Shown piece by piece: positions 38,620 through 46,428 of a DNA stretch of 64,000 nt. Position 1 is the stretch's first letter, and each line of letters opens with the position of its first letter. Position numbers and translations under genes: made by a program. The DNA is taken from contig NZ_CP151943.1 in NCBI RefSeq assembly GCF_038592905.1, positions 1,552,501 through 1,616,500 on the forward strand. Reading direction: 5' to 3'. This DNA is from Neobacillus sp. FSL H8-0543 (GTDB lineage Bacteria > Bacillota > Bacilli > Bacillales > Cytobacillaceae). The notes beneath the pieces are model-generated. The model saw only the letters and a list, made by a program, of their open reading frames with translations. It was not told where the DNA came from and did no database searches.

Positions 38620-39327
38620 TTATTTCTTTATCGTTTTTAACAGGAATTTCGGTAAAATAAGCTGCCGTTTCAAACGCCATGGTTCCTTAACAAGGCGATA
38701 GAACCATTCGAGTCCCAGTGATTGGAAAAGCTGTGGCGCTCGTTTAAGATTCCCTGAAATAACATCATATGAACCGCCAACCCCTTGAAAAACAAAGGGT
38801 GTCACTTTATCCATATGATTGACAATCCAATATTCTTGAGCTGGACTGCCTAAGGCGACAAACATTACCTCTGGTTGATGCTGATTAATTGTATCTATGA
38901 TGACTTTTTCATCTTTCTCATAGCCATGTAAGGTACCAACAATTTGAATCCCAGTGAATTGCTTTTCAAGTTCCCGCTTTGCCGCATCGGCCACTCCTGG
39001 CTTTCCACCGTATAGAAAAATCCTTTTCCCTTGTTCAGCCGCAGTTTGACAGATTTTCAGCATCATATCTATTCCTGTTACACGACTCTTCACCTGGCCG
39101 CCCTTTAGCTTAGATGCCAAAATAACTCCAATACCATCCGGAATTTGATAATCAGCACGGTTCAGAAGCTTTGTTAATTCCTTATCTTCCTGTGCTTTCA
39201 TAATTTTTTCTGGATTAATTGCCACAATAAATGACTTCTTTTTATTTTCAATATCCTTCATTAATAACGAGGCTAGTTGGTCATAATCATAATTACAAAC
39301 ATCAACCCCGAGAAAGTTTTCTTTCAT
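38620..39327 (-). CDS. tagA: WecG/TagA/CpsF family glycosyltransferase
   Basis: TagA adds ManNAc to undecaprenyl-PP-GlcNAc, the second step after TagO. The 235-residue GT26 enzyme shows NPEKIMKAQEDKELTKLL, the substrate loop DYQIPDGIGVILASKL, LYGGKPGVADAAKRELE, the conserved MFVALGSPAQEYWI and the C-terminal FQGVGGSYDVISG motif plus an Arg/Lys-rich tail (LVKEPWRLKRQ) for membrane contact. With a UDP-ManNAc dehydrogenase just upstream, the added sugar could be ManNAc or ManNAcA. The gene is 24 bp ahead of licD in the same transcription unit. Confidence 0.9.
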   Translation of the reverse strand: MKENFLGVDVCNYDYDQLASLLMKDIENKKKSFIVAINPEKIMKAQEDKELTKLLNRADYQIPDGIGVILASKLKGGQVKSRVTGIDMMLKICQTAAEQGKRIFLYGGKPGVADAAKRELEKQFTGIQIVGTLHGYEKDEKVIIDTINQHQPEVMFVALGSPAQEYWIVNHMDKVTPFVFQGVGGSYDVISGNLKRAPQLFQSLGLEWFYRLVKEPWRLKRQLILPKFLLKTIKK

Positions 39328-39411
39328 ATCATACCACCTGTTATTCAGTTAGGATTCTCACATTAAACGAGCTGCGACTTTACTAGCGTTAACTTGCTCA
39401 TAAATTGCTCA

Positions 39412-40686
39412 TTAGCTATGCTTAGAATCTCCTAATACCCTCACATCAAATCCTGCTTTCACCCAAGCCTCACGTGGAAGACAATTCTTTGCATCAAAAA
39501 CAATTTTTGACCGGACAAGATTAGCCGTTAGCTTTGGATCAAGAATTTTTAATTCTTCATGTTCAGTCAATACCAACACGATATCAGCATGTTTTAATGC
39601 TTCCTCCAGCTTTAATGCTTGCTGTGGAATCTTCTGTTCGTGTATATGTGGATCAAAAGCGGTCAATTCGAGATTCAATTCATTTAATTGACGAATCACT
39701 TCAAGCGAAGGACTTTCACGCATATCATCAATGTTTGCCTTGAACGATAAACCTAACACAGCAACTTTCGGGTTAAGTATCTGATACTCATCGCAAATTG
39801 CTTTTACTTTATTGGCAACATAATGTGGCATCGAGTCATTCGTTTTTCGAGCAAGGTGGATTATATTTGCATTTCCTTTATCAAGTTCAACAAGGAACCA
39901 TGGGTCAACCGCAATACAATGTCCACCCACTCCTGGCCCAGGAAGGTGAATGTTTACACGCGGATGATGATTTGCAAGTTTAATTGCATCCCAAACATTA
40001 ACCCCGATCGTTTCACTAACACGAGCCAGTTCATTAGCAAAGGCAATGTTTACATCACGGTAGGTATTTTCGATTACTTTTACCATTTCAGCTGTGGTCG
40101 CATCCGTTAAGAAAATTTCTCCTTTTACAAATGCCCGGTATAGCTCTGCTGTTTTCTCAGAAGACTCTTCGTTAATCCCACCGACAATTCGACTATTGTT
40201 GACTAACTCTTCAAAAACACGTCCTGGAATAACTCTTTCTGGTGAATGCGACACCAATAAATCAGTTCCAATATCCAGTCCGCTTTCTTTTAATATTGGG
40301 AGCATGACATCCTCTACAGTACGAGGAGGTACAGTTGATTCGAGAATGACAAGGTTACCTTTTTCCAAATAAGGAACAATCGTCCTTGTAGCAGCTTCAA
40401 CATACTTCATATCTGCCGTTTTATCAGAATTGATAGGTGAAGGCACTGCAATAATAAAAACATCTGCTTTTTCTGGTGTTGTTGAAGCAGTTAGATTGCC
40501 ACTGTCAATTGCCGCAATCAGCCTTTCCTCCAATCCATTTTCTTCGATATGAAGCTGTTTATTTTGGATTTTTTCAACGGCCGTAGCATTAACGTCTACA
40601 CCATGAACCTGAATCCCATTATTTGCAAACATAACAGATGTTGGGAGACCGATATAGCCAAGACCAACGACACAAATTTTATTCAT
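39412..40686 (-). CDS. wecC: UDP-N-acetyl-D-mannosamine dehydrogenase
   Basis: This 424-residue enzyme oxidises UDP-ManNAc to UDP-ManNAcA with two NAD+. The N-terminal Rossmann fold starts KICVVGLGYIGLPTSVMFA; the central domain has ENTYRDVNIAFANELA, and the catalytic Cys lies in PGPGVGGHCIAVDPWFL. The C-terminal NAD-type domain has VLGLSFKANIDDMRESPSL. The motif pattern (GYIGLP, GGHCIAVDPWFL) is closer to WecC than to UDP-glucose dehydrogenases such as TuaD, though this call needs a tree. It is the first gene of the polysaccharide operon. No UDP-GlcNAc 2-epimerase is in the window; that enzyme must be elsewhere. Confidence 0.85.
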   Translation of the reverse strand: MNKICVVGLGYIGLPTSVMFANNGIQVHGVDVNATAVEKIQNKQLHIEENGLEERLIAAIDSGNLTASTTPEKADVFIIAVPSPINSDKTADMKYVEAATRTIVPYLEKGNLVILESTVPPRTVEDVMLPILKESGLDIGTDLLVSHSPERVIPGRVFEELVNNSRIVGGINEESSEKTAELYRAFVKGEIFLTDATTAEMVKVIENTYRDVNIAFANELARVSETIGVNVWDAIKLANHHPRVNIHLPGPGVGGHCIAVDPWFLVELDKGNANIIHLARKTNDSMPHYVANKVKAICDEYQILNPKVAVLGLSFKANIDDMRESPSLEVIRQLNELNLELTAFDPHIHEQKIPQQALKLEEALKHADIVLVLTEHEELKILDPKLTANLVRSKIVFDAKNCLPREAWVKAGFDVRVLGDSKHS

Positions 40687-40743
40687 TATGTGACTTCCTT
40701 TCCAAACCTAATCATTAAATGTTGATAATTTTATAATTCACTT

Positions 40744-40765
40744 TTGCGAGATAGTCTACTCGCAA
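40744..40765. promoter_or_regulatory. Inverted repeat ahead of the polysaccharide operon, possible operator
   Basis: TTGCGAG and CTCGCAA form a perfect 7-bp inverted repeat with an 8-base spacer, about 60 bp before the dehydrogenase start. On the minus strand TTGTAA-17-GATATT just upstream is a possible promoter. The rest of the 40687-41061 gap shows no gene; an apparent plus-strand frame there has no ribosome site. Confidence 0.4.
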
Positions 40766-41008
40766 TATCTATGATATTAATTATTTTTACAACTTATTGT
40801 AACAAAAAATATATTGAAAGGAAACTAATAGCCGCAAAGGATGTCGAATTATACATCTTTTGTTTATTTTTTCACATAACTGTAAGAATTACTAATGAAT
40901 ATACCAAAAGGATATCAACGTTTTAGCATATGCTAATTAAGATGGTAAGTGATTAACTCATATAGAGAAAATGCTCTTTTTTCAGTGATGGTTGTATCCC
41001 AAAACACA

Positions 41009-41045
41009 AGAGGTTGACCAATGTGGAATTTGGCCAACCTCTTTC
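41009..41045 (-). terminator. Terminator of the metallophosphoesterase gene
   Basis: On the minus strand AAGAGGTTGGCCAA pairs with TTGGTCAACCTCTT; the T tract after it is interrupted (GTGTTTTGG). Confidence 0.6.
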
Positions 41046-41061
41046 ATTAGAGTATGAAAGG

Positions 41062-42996
41062 CTATGTTAATACACCATAACTCGAAAAGTAATACCATAC
41101 GTGATTAATTTTTGCCCAATCGGTCTGCATGCTCCCATCATTCATAAGGTAATACCATTTCCCTTTTTCTAACAACCAGCCAGTTTTCATTCCTCCACTA
41201 GATTCCAAGTAATACCATGTATTACCTACTAAAACCCAGCCAGTTTTCATTATTCCGTTATTACCTAGATAATACCATCTACCATTTGATAGGATCCAGC
41301 CAGTCTGCATCGCTCCACTACTATTAAAGAAATACCATTTATCGTTGTCAAACTTTTCCCAGCCAGTTTTCATTCCATCTGACTTTAGGAAGTACCATTT
41401 CCCTCCATCGAGAAACCAACCAAGCTTAAGACTGCTATCACTGTTCAGGTAATACCACTTATTAGAATCATAGATCCAACCTGTCTTTATTGCACCATTA
41501 AGTCCAAAATAGTACGATTTACCATCGATATCCTTCCATCCTATCTGCATATAGCCACTTTTATTCAGATAATATGACTGTGAGCCCTCGGAATACCAGC
41601 CAGTGTGCATTTTCCCATCATTAAGGAATAAGAACCAATGTCCATCAATATACTTCCAGCCAGTGACACTTTTTCCACCATCATAAAATCGCCACTCTCC
41701 GTCCACCATCATCCATCCAACAGCGGTTGAAGTTTTGAAGGCTATCGGCAAGGAATTAAGTGATTCATTATTCCATGCATCTACTGCAAATAGTTTAAAA
41801 TTGTATTCGGTATCAGGAGTTAAATTAGGAATTTTCCCGTCAACTTGTTTTAGTTCGCCATTTTCCCAGAATTTTGTAGGGATTGTCTGGACCACTTTAC
41901 CATCATGTTTAATTACATATTTATCAACAAGCGTATTATCCCTTGCAGCATCCCATGAAAGAGTAACGAGGTTGCCTTTTTCATTTTCCTTGATTTCCAC
42001 CATTGACCCCTGCATAAAATATGGTTTTGATATATCCTTGTAAGTTTTTTCATAAGGTGTTTTTACTTGAAATGTTTGAATCCATGTATTGTTGGTAAAT
42101 TCCCTTGCTTTAATCTCTACCCGATCAGGATACACATTTACAAGTAACCCCTGTGAGAGCTGATTATATCCTAGGTCAGAATAGCTATAAGCAACAGAAC
42201 CAGTGTTTACCATTGTAAAACCATCCTGATAAATGGCTCTTGGATGGTTTAATAAATAATGGGAATGTCCCGAAAACAGGATAACCTGCGGATATTGGTT
42301 CAATATATCCTTTAGCCGAGTATCTGTAAATCCAGCACCCCATTTTTCACTACCATACACTGTTTGATCAATGGGTTGATGCAAAAAGACAAAGATTGGT
42401 TTCGCTGGGTCAGCATTTTCCGCCAATCTTTTTTCAAGCCAGGTATATTGCTTTTCTGAAATTTCAGCGTGGTCTTTGATATCTGGAGTTAAATACCCCT
42501 CAGTCCCCATAGCAATAAAGTGGTAGCCTTCTACCCATTTATCATAATAAACTTGCGACTCTATTCCTGGCATACCTGTTTTATTCAAAAATCTATTTCG
42601 ATAAAGTTCTTCATCCAATCCTTGAGGTGCGAACTGCCCTTCCATATATTCATGGTTTCCAATTGTGATTACTTTATCAGCACTAGGGTTTATATATGAG
42701 TTTACTATCATATTAAAAACATCATATTCCTTTTCAGCACCAAAGTTTGTTAAATCCCCCAACATCACAATTGCTTGATAGTTCGGAGCCATTCTTTGAT
42801 AGTCTGTTAGCGCCCTAATAAACTTTTCCTTCTCTGATTCACCACCTATGTGAACATCGCTAAACACTGGAAACTGAAGAATAGGTTCATCTATTTGATT
42901 TACCGTTTCTGCATGCGTTGATTGGAAAGGCCCTATACAAATAAAGATACCCAAGAGTAGTAAAATGGCAAGTAATCTATTTTTCAGGAGTAACAT
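41062..42996 (-). CDS. Secreted calcineurin-like metallophosphoesterase with choline-binding repeats
   Basis: The 644-residue protein has a signal peptide (to about residue 29), then a metallophosphoesterase domain (about 35-320) with the metal motifs FSDVHIGG, MLGDLTNFG, TIGNHEYMEG, FLHQPID and FSGHSHYLLNH. A fibronectin III-like domain follows (about 335-430; LTPDTEYNFKLFAVDAW). The last 215 residues hold about 11 choline-binding-type repeats (GWILSNGRWYYLGNNG and similar), ending in a partial unit without the usual cap. The substrate is unknown. Since pneumococcal Pce is a phosphocholine esterase anchored by the same repeats, a teichoic acid phosphodiester is one candidate. It forms a single-gene unit. 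Confidence 0.88.
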   Translation of the reverse strand: MLLLKNRLLAILLLLGIFICIGPFQSTHAETVNQIDEPILQFPVFSDVHIGGESEKEKFIRALTDYQRMAPNYQAIVMLGDLTNFGAEKEYDVFNMIVNSYINPSADKVITIGNHEYMEGQFAPQGLDEELYRNRFLNKTGMPGIESQVYYDKWVEGYHFIAMGTEGYLTPDIKDHAEISEKQYTWLEKRLAENADPAKPIFVFLHQPIDQTVYGSEKWGAGFTDTRLKDILNQYPQVILFSGHSHYLLNHPRAIYQDGFTMVNTGSVAYSYSDLGYNQLSQGLLVNVYPDRVEIKAREFTNNTWIQTFQVKTPYEKTYKDISKPYFMQGSMVEIKENEKGNLVTLSWDAARDNTLVDKYVIKHDGKVVQTIPTKFWENGELKQVDGKIPNLTPDTEYNFKLFAVDAWNNESLNSLPIAFKTSTAVGWMMVDGEWRFYDGGKSVTGWKYIDGHWFLFLNDGKMHTGWYSEGSQSYYLNKSGYMQIGWKDIDGKSYYFGLNGAIKTGWIYDSNKWYYLNSDSSLKLGWFLDGGKWYFLKSDGMKTGWEKFDNDKWYFFNSSGAMQTGWILSNGRWYYLGNNGIMKTGWVLVGNTWYYLESSGGMKTGWLLEKGKWYYLMNDGSMQTDWAKINHVWYYFSSYGVLT

Positions 42997-43018
42997 TTCC
43001 TTTCTTCCCTCGATACGT

Positions 43019-43047
43019 ATAATATCATTCTATTTTTCTTCATTAAA
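43019..43047 (-). promoter_or_regulatory. Promoter of the metallophosphoesterase gene
   Basis: On the minus strand TTTAAT (43042-43047), 17 bp, and TATTAT (43019-43024) lie just ahead of the ribosome site and ATG at 42996. The -10 overlaps ATACGTAT, a short palindrome. Confidence 0.45.
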
Positions 43048-43172
43048 AATTTTATCCTATATTCCAAAAAATTACAAGACACTCAGTATCTAATCAACAC
43101 TTTGCACAGTTTCGGCTATCACTACCCAAATAAACAATTTATTCCCATGACCATAGTTTAATAGACTATTAT

Positions 43173-43206
43173 AAAAAAAGAAGCTGGGGTGCCCAGCTTC
43201 TTTTTT
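43173..43206 (-). terminator. Terminator of the NlpC/P60 gene
   Basis: AAGAAGCTGGG and CCCAGCTTCTT with a GTG loop, flanked by A and T tracts, form a strong hairpin. Confidence 0.9.
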
Positions 43207-43223
43207 GTATCTTTTTATTATAT

Positions 43224-44027
43224 TTATTGTATCCAAGCCCCATCGGATCCTACTACATATCCATCGATGATTGTATCTTTTGCCATCGAACCATCAGACT
43301 TTAAATAATAGGATTTATTATTGGACCAAATCCAGCCTGTTTTCATGGCACCATTACCCGCAAGATAATACCACTCATTATTCACATATACCCAACCTGT
43401 TTTCATATCACCGTTTGCAGTTAAAAAGTACCATGAACCATTTACTTTAACCCAGTTTGTTTTCATGGAACCATCAGATGCTAAGTAATACCATTTCCCG
43501 CCAGTGTAAAGCCAGCCTGTTTTCATTTCACCTTGATTATAATAGTACCAAGTACTATTTGATTTAACCCATCCAGTTTGGGTGTATACTCTTTTCGCGC
43601 CATAATATGCCCCACTCCAGTACCTGCTCGTTAATGAATCAACGGTAACACCACTATTAGAAGCATGAATGAATTGATTATCACTTAAATAAATCCCTAC
43701 ATGGGAAGGACCTGCTTTGTATGTACTAAAAAAAACTAAATCGCCTTCTGTTAAGTTACCTTTCGAAACTACTTGTCCATAATTATATAAATCTGCAGAT
43801 GTTCGCGGTAACGATACTCCTGCTTGTTTATATGCATAATTAACTAAACCTGAGCAATCAAATCCACTTGTAGTCGTTCCACCCCATGAATATGGTACAC
43901 CTTTAACACTAAGGGCAACATTACTAACCGTTTCCCCAATGGATGCTGCTTCTGTTTTCTGCTCGGCTATTAATCCACTTAAGAGTAAAGAACATGTTAG
44001 TAAACCACTGAATATTAATTTTTTCAT
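43224..44027 (-). CDS. Secreted NlpC/P60 endopeptidase with choline-binding repeats
   Basis: The mature enzyme should cut peptide bonds in peptidoglycan stems. I start at the ATG at 44027 (MKKLIFSGLL), which has GGAGGATATC ahead; the frame opens 7 codons earlier. A signal peptide ends near AEA. The NlpC/P60 domain (about 30-140) keeps the catalytic Cys in TTSGFDCSGLVNYAY, the His in GPSHVGIYL and the third polar residue in QFIHASNSG. Five choline-binding-type repeats follow (GWLYTGGKWYYLASDG type) and then the cap MAKDTIIDGYVVGSDGAWIQ. At about 267 residues it is the smallest of the repeat proteins here. Promoter and terminator are its own. Confidence 0.92.
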   Translation of the reverse strand: MKKLIFSGLLTCSLLLSGLIAEQKTEAASIGETVSNVALSVKGVPYSWGGTTTSGFDCSGLVNYAYKQAGVSLPRTSADLYNYGQVVSKGNLTEGDLVFFSTYKAGPSHVGIYLSDNQFIHASNSGVTVDSLTSRYWSGAYYGAKRVYTQTGWVKSNSTWYYYNQGEMKTGWLYTGGKWYYLASDGSMKTNWVKVNGSWYFLTANGDMKTGWVYVNNEWYYLAGNGAMKTGWIWSNNKSYYLKSDGSMAKDTIIDGYVVGSDGAWIQ

Positions 44028-44066
44028 GATATCCTCCGCGTCTTTCAATCTCTTTTTCTATTATTA

Positions 44067-44096
44067 ATAGTATCTCACAGAATTTACTAGAGTTAA
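44067..44096 (-). promoter_or_regulatory. Possible promoter of the NlpC/P60 gene
   Basis: On the minus strand TTAACT (44091-44096), 18 bp, TACTAT (44067-44072), about 40 bp before the start. Confidence 0.35.
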
Positions 44097-44223
44097 TTTA
44101 CAGTTAGTTATTATTAGTGTTACAGAAATATTTCAAAAAATGACCTTTTCCGACCTATTCAACTATATTTCTTAAAAATATGGGAAACATGTCCTAAATT
44201 AGGATGTATTCTTTACAAAAAAT

Positions 44224-44252
44224 AAACGGGCAGGAAAAGTCCTGCCCGTTTT
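44224..44252 (-). terminator. Terminator of the LRR gene
   Basis: AAACGGGCAGGA and TCCTGCCCGTTT form a 12-bp stem with a short loop; on the minus strand the tail is TATTT. Confidence 0.8.
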
Positions 44253-44266
44253 ATTGAAATCTTTTA

Positions 44267-46222
44267 TTAATAGATTACTCTTGAATCAACCCATACTCCA
44301 TTAGCATTGAAGAAATAGACTGTAAATCCATATGTGAGATAGGTATCATATAACATGAAGCCGTAATTGTTAAAGTAATACCATTTTCCACCAGATAACA
44401 ACCAGCCATACTGTGCTGTTCCGTTACTCTTGTAAAAACTCCACGCATTCTGTGAACCGCTTAATTTTACCCAACCTGTTGCCATCGTACCATTTTTATG
44501 GAAATGGTAAAGCGTATCATTAATATAGTATCTGCCATCAGAAAGCATATAACCGTATGAACTAAAGTAATACCACTTTCCGTTTAATTTTAACCATTCA
44601 TTACTGTATAGTGCACCATTACTTTTAGCATAATACCAATCATATCCATCAGAATACCAACCATTTGCTTTCATAACACCATGTTTATCAAAAAAGTAAT
44701 TGGTTCCGCCTACATTAGTTGCACCTGTTACCATTTCACCATAGTAGTATGGATCTAAGTAGTACCACTTTCCACCAGATGAAAGCCAACCAGTTTGAAG
44801 CCTACCAGTTTTACTACTATAGTACCAATAATATCCATCTGTGACCCAACCGTTTGATTTCATTACGCCATTATCTGCAAATAAGTAATATGAATTACCA
44901 ATCTCTTGGGAACCTGTTAACATTTCACCATAGTAGTTCATAAAATACCATTTTCCACCGCTTAATACCCAATCATCGGTAACCATTTTCCCGTAAGAAT
45001 TGAAGTAGAACCATGTATAGTCTAATTCCACCCAACCTGTTTGCATCATACCAGTATTATTGAAGTAATACATGGATCCATCAATTTCATAGGAGCCTGT
45101 AGCCATGGCACCGTCATAAGTATCTAAATAGTACCATTTAGTATTGTATTTTAACCAACCTTTAACTTTGTTGCTGTTTTCGTCATAGTAATACCAATCG
45201 TAGCCGTCAAAATACCAGCCAACAATACCTTCTTCAGGAGCTTCATTATAACCAACTTCAACACCATTTGATTGTAAGTAGTTAATTACTTGCATTGCCG
45301 CTGAACCCGAAGATAAATCTAGGGACGGCATTTCCCATAAAGATAAATAATCTAAGCCAGTTAATAATTGTAATGGACCTATGTTCGTTATAGGATTAAA
45401 GGATAGATATAATGTTTTTAAATTATAAAGCCCACTTAATGGCTCCACATTCGCAATAATATTTTCATCTAAATCTAGAGTGACTAACGATGTTAGACTA
45501 GATAATGCAGAAATATTGCTAATATTATTTGTCCAAAGACTTAAATCTTCTAAGCTAGTAAGATTGCTTAACGCAGAAATATTCGAAATAGCATTATATG
45601 ATAATTGTAAAGAAGTTAAATTGTTCAACCCACTAATCGGAGTTAAATCGCTAATATTGTTATATGACAAATCAAGATAAGATAAGTTAATAGCATATTC
45701 CAACCCTTTTAGGTCGCTAATATTTAAATCGATAGCATTTAGGTATATAAGCTGCTCCATAGTGCCTTCAGTAATTGTCTCATAGTCCCCAAGTCCTAAT
45801 TCAGTCCTTACTGCTTGCTCTAAATCAGCATCATTAAAGGTAACCTCAGTATAGAAACCTTGAGTAGTAACATTTTCTTCCTGTGTTGTTTCACTGCTTA
45901 CTGTAGGTTCTTGCTTTACAGGCTCCTTAATCACTTCCTGTGTCGAGTGTTCTTTAACAGGAACCTCTGAAGATTCTGTTTCTGTTTGTGGTTCTGTTTG
46001 TGTCTCTGCTTGTGGTTCTGTTTGTGGCTCTTCTTGTGGTTCTGTTGCTGATTCTGTTTCCATTGTATCAGTCAACGGCTCTACACTGGGAACTGTTCCT
46101 TCACTGCCTAGTGCTGGTTCTTCTACTTTCGTAGATGTCTGCTCTGCTGCTTTCGTACTTAATGGTGCCATAAATGAAAGCAGAAGTACGAAGACTAGCA
46201 TTAATTTGCTGATTTTCTTCAT
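44267..46222 (-). CDS. Secreted leucine-rich repeat protein with choline-binding-like repeats
   Basis: The 651-residue protein has a signal peptide (to about residue 25, AAE), a Glu/Thr/Pro/Gln-rich linker (about 30-125, with EPQTE-type short repeats) and a 22-residue-type LRR domain (about 130-300; LSYLDLSYNNISDLTPIS, LTSLQLSYNAISNIS), like internalins. About 15 GW/YY repeats follow, more varied than in its neighbours (YGEML, GKWYYFSSYG) and closer to the clostridial cell-wall-binding type; the last unit ends YFFNANGVWVDSRVIY in place of the standard cap. LRR domains bind proteins, so adhesion or sensing at the surface is likely. No enzyme motif is present. Confidence 0.88.
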   Translation of the reverse strand: MKKISKLMLVFVLLLSFMAPLSTKAAEQTSTKVEEPALGSEGTVPSVEPLTDTMETESATEPQEEPQTEPQAETQTEPQTETESSEVPVKEHSTQEVIKEPVKQEPTVSSETTQEENVTTQGFYTEVTFNDADLEQAVRTELGLGDYETITEGTMEQLIYLNAIDLNISDLKGLEYAINLSYLDLSYNNISDLTPISGLNNLTSLQLSYNAISNISALSNLTSLEDLSLWTNNISNISALSSLTSLVTLDLDENIIANVEPLSGLYNLKTLYLSFNPITNIGPLQLLTGLDYLSLWEMPSLDLSSGSAAMQVINYLQSNGVEVGYNEAPEEGIVGWYFDGYDWYYYDENSNKVKGWLKYNTKWYYLDTYDGAMATGSYEIDGSMYYFNNTGMMQTGWVELDYTWFYFNSYGKMVTDDWVLSGGKWYFMNYYGEMLTGSQEIGNSYYLFADNGVMKSNGWVTDGYYWYYSSKTGRLQTGWLSSGGKWYYLDPYYYGEMVTGATNVGGTNYFFDKHGVMKANGWYSDGYDWYYAKSNGALYSNEWLKLNGKWYYFSSYGYMLSDGRYYINDTLYHFHKNGTMATGWVKLSGSQNAWSFYKSNGTAQYGWLLSGGKWYYFNNYGFMLYDTYLTYGFTVYFFNANGVWVDSRVIY

Positions 46223-46252
46223 CTCTATTAACCTCCCAATTAAATTAGGTCT

Positions 46253-46313
46253 ATTATACCAAATAATCCGATTTTTGTAGTAAATAATTGAAATTTCACC
46301 TACATTTGGTATA
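46253..46313 (-). promoter_or_regulatory. Promoter of the LRR gene with paired inverted half-sites
   Basis: On the minus strand TGGTATAAT is an extended -10 element (TATAAT at 46253-46258). The 10-mer TATACCAAAT (46255-46264), overlapping it, recurs inverted as ATTTGGTATA at 46304-46313, about 49 bp apart. This may be a two-site operator. Confidence 0.45.
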
Positions 46314-46390
46314 TATTTTGCGGTAAATTGGGGAGGTAGGTATTAATTTGTAGAACCATCTACACAGGAAAATTACTTCCTTCCATAAAA

Positions 46391-46418
46391 AAAAGCAAAA
46401 CCATAGTTTTGCTTTTTT
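46391..46418 (-). terminator. Terminator of the SH3/glucosaminidase gene
   Basis: AAAAGCAAAAC and GTTTTGCTTTT with a CATA loop; A and T tracts on both flanks. Confidence 0.85.
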
Positions 46419-46428
46419 GTTTCATTTT

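Noticed and set aside
40744..40926. Small plus-strand gene in the gap upstream of the dehydrogenase
   Set aside because: No ribosome site, no recognisable domain, and the region is better explained as a promoter/operator gap.
44267..46222. Clostridial toxin-type (glucan-binding) reading of the LRR protein repeats
   Set aside because: The repeats are more diverged than those of its neighbours, but GW/WYY units are still present and no toxin domain exists. It was kept with the choline-binding-type group at lower certainty.
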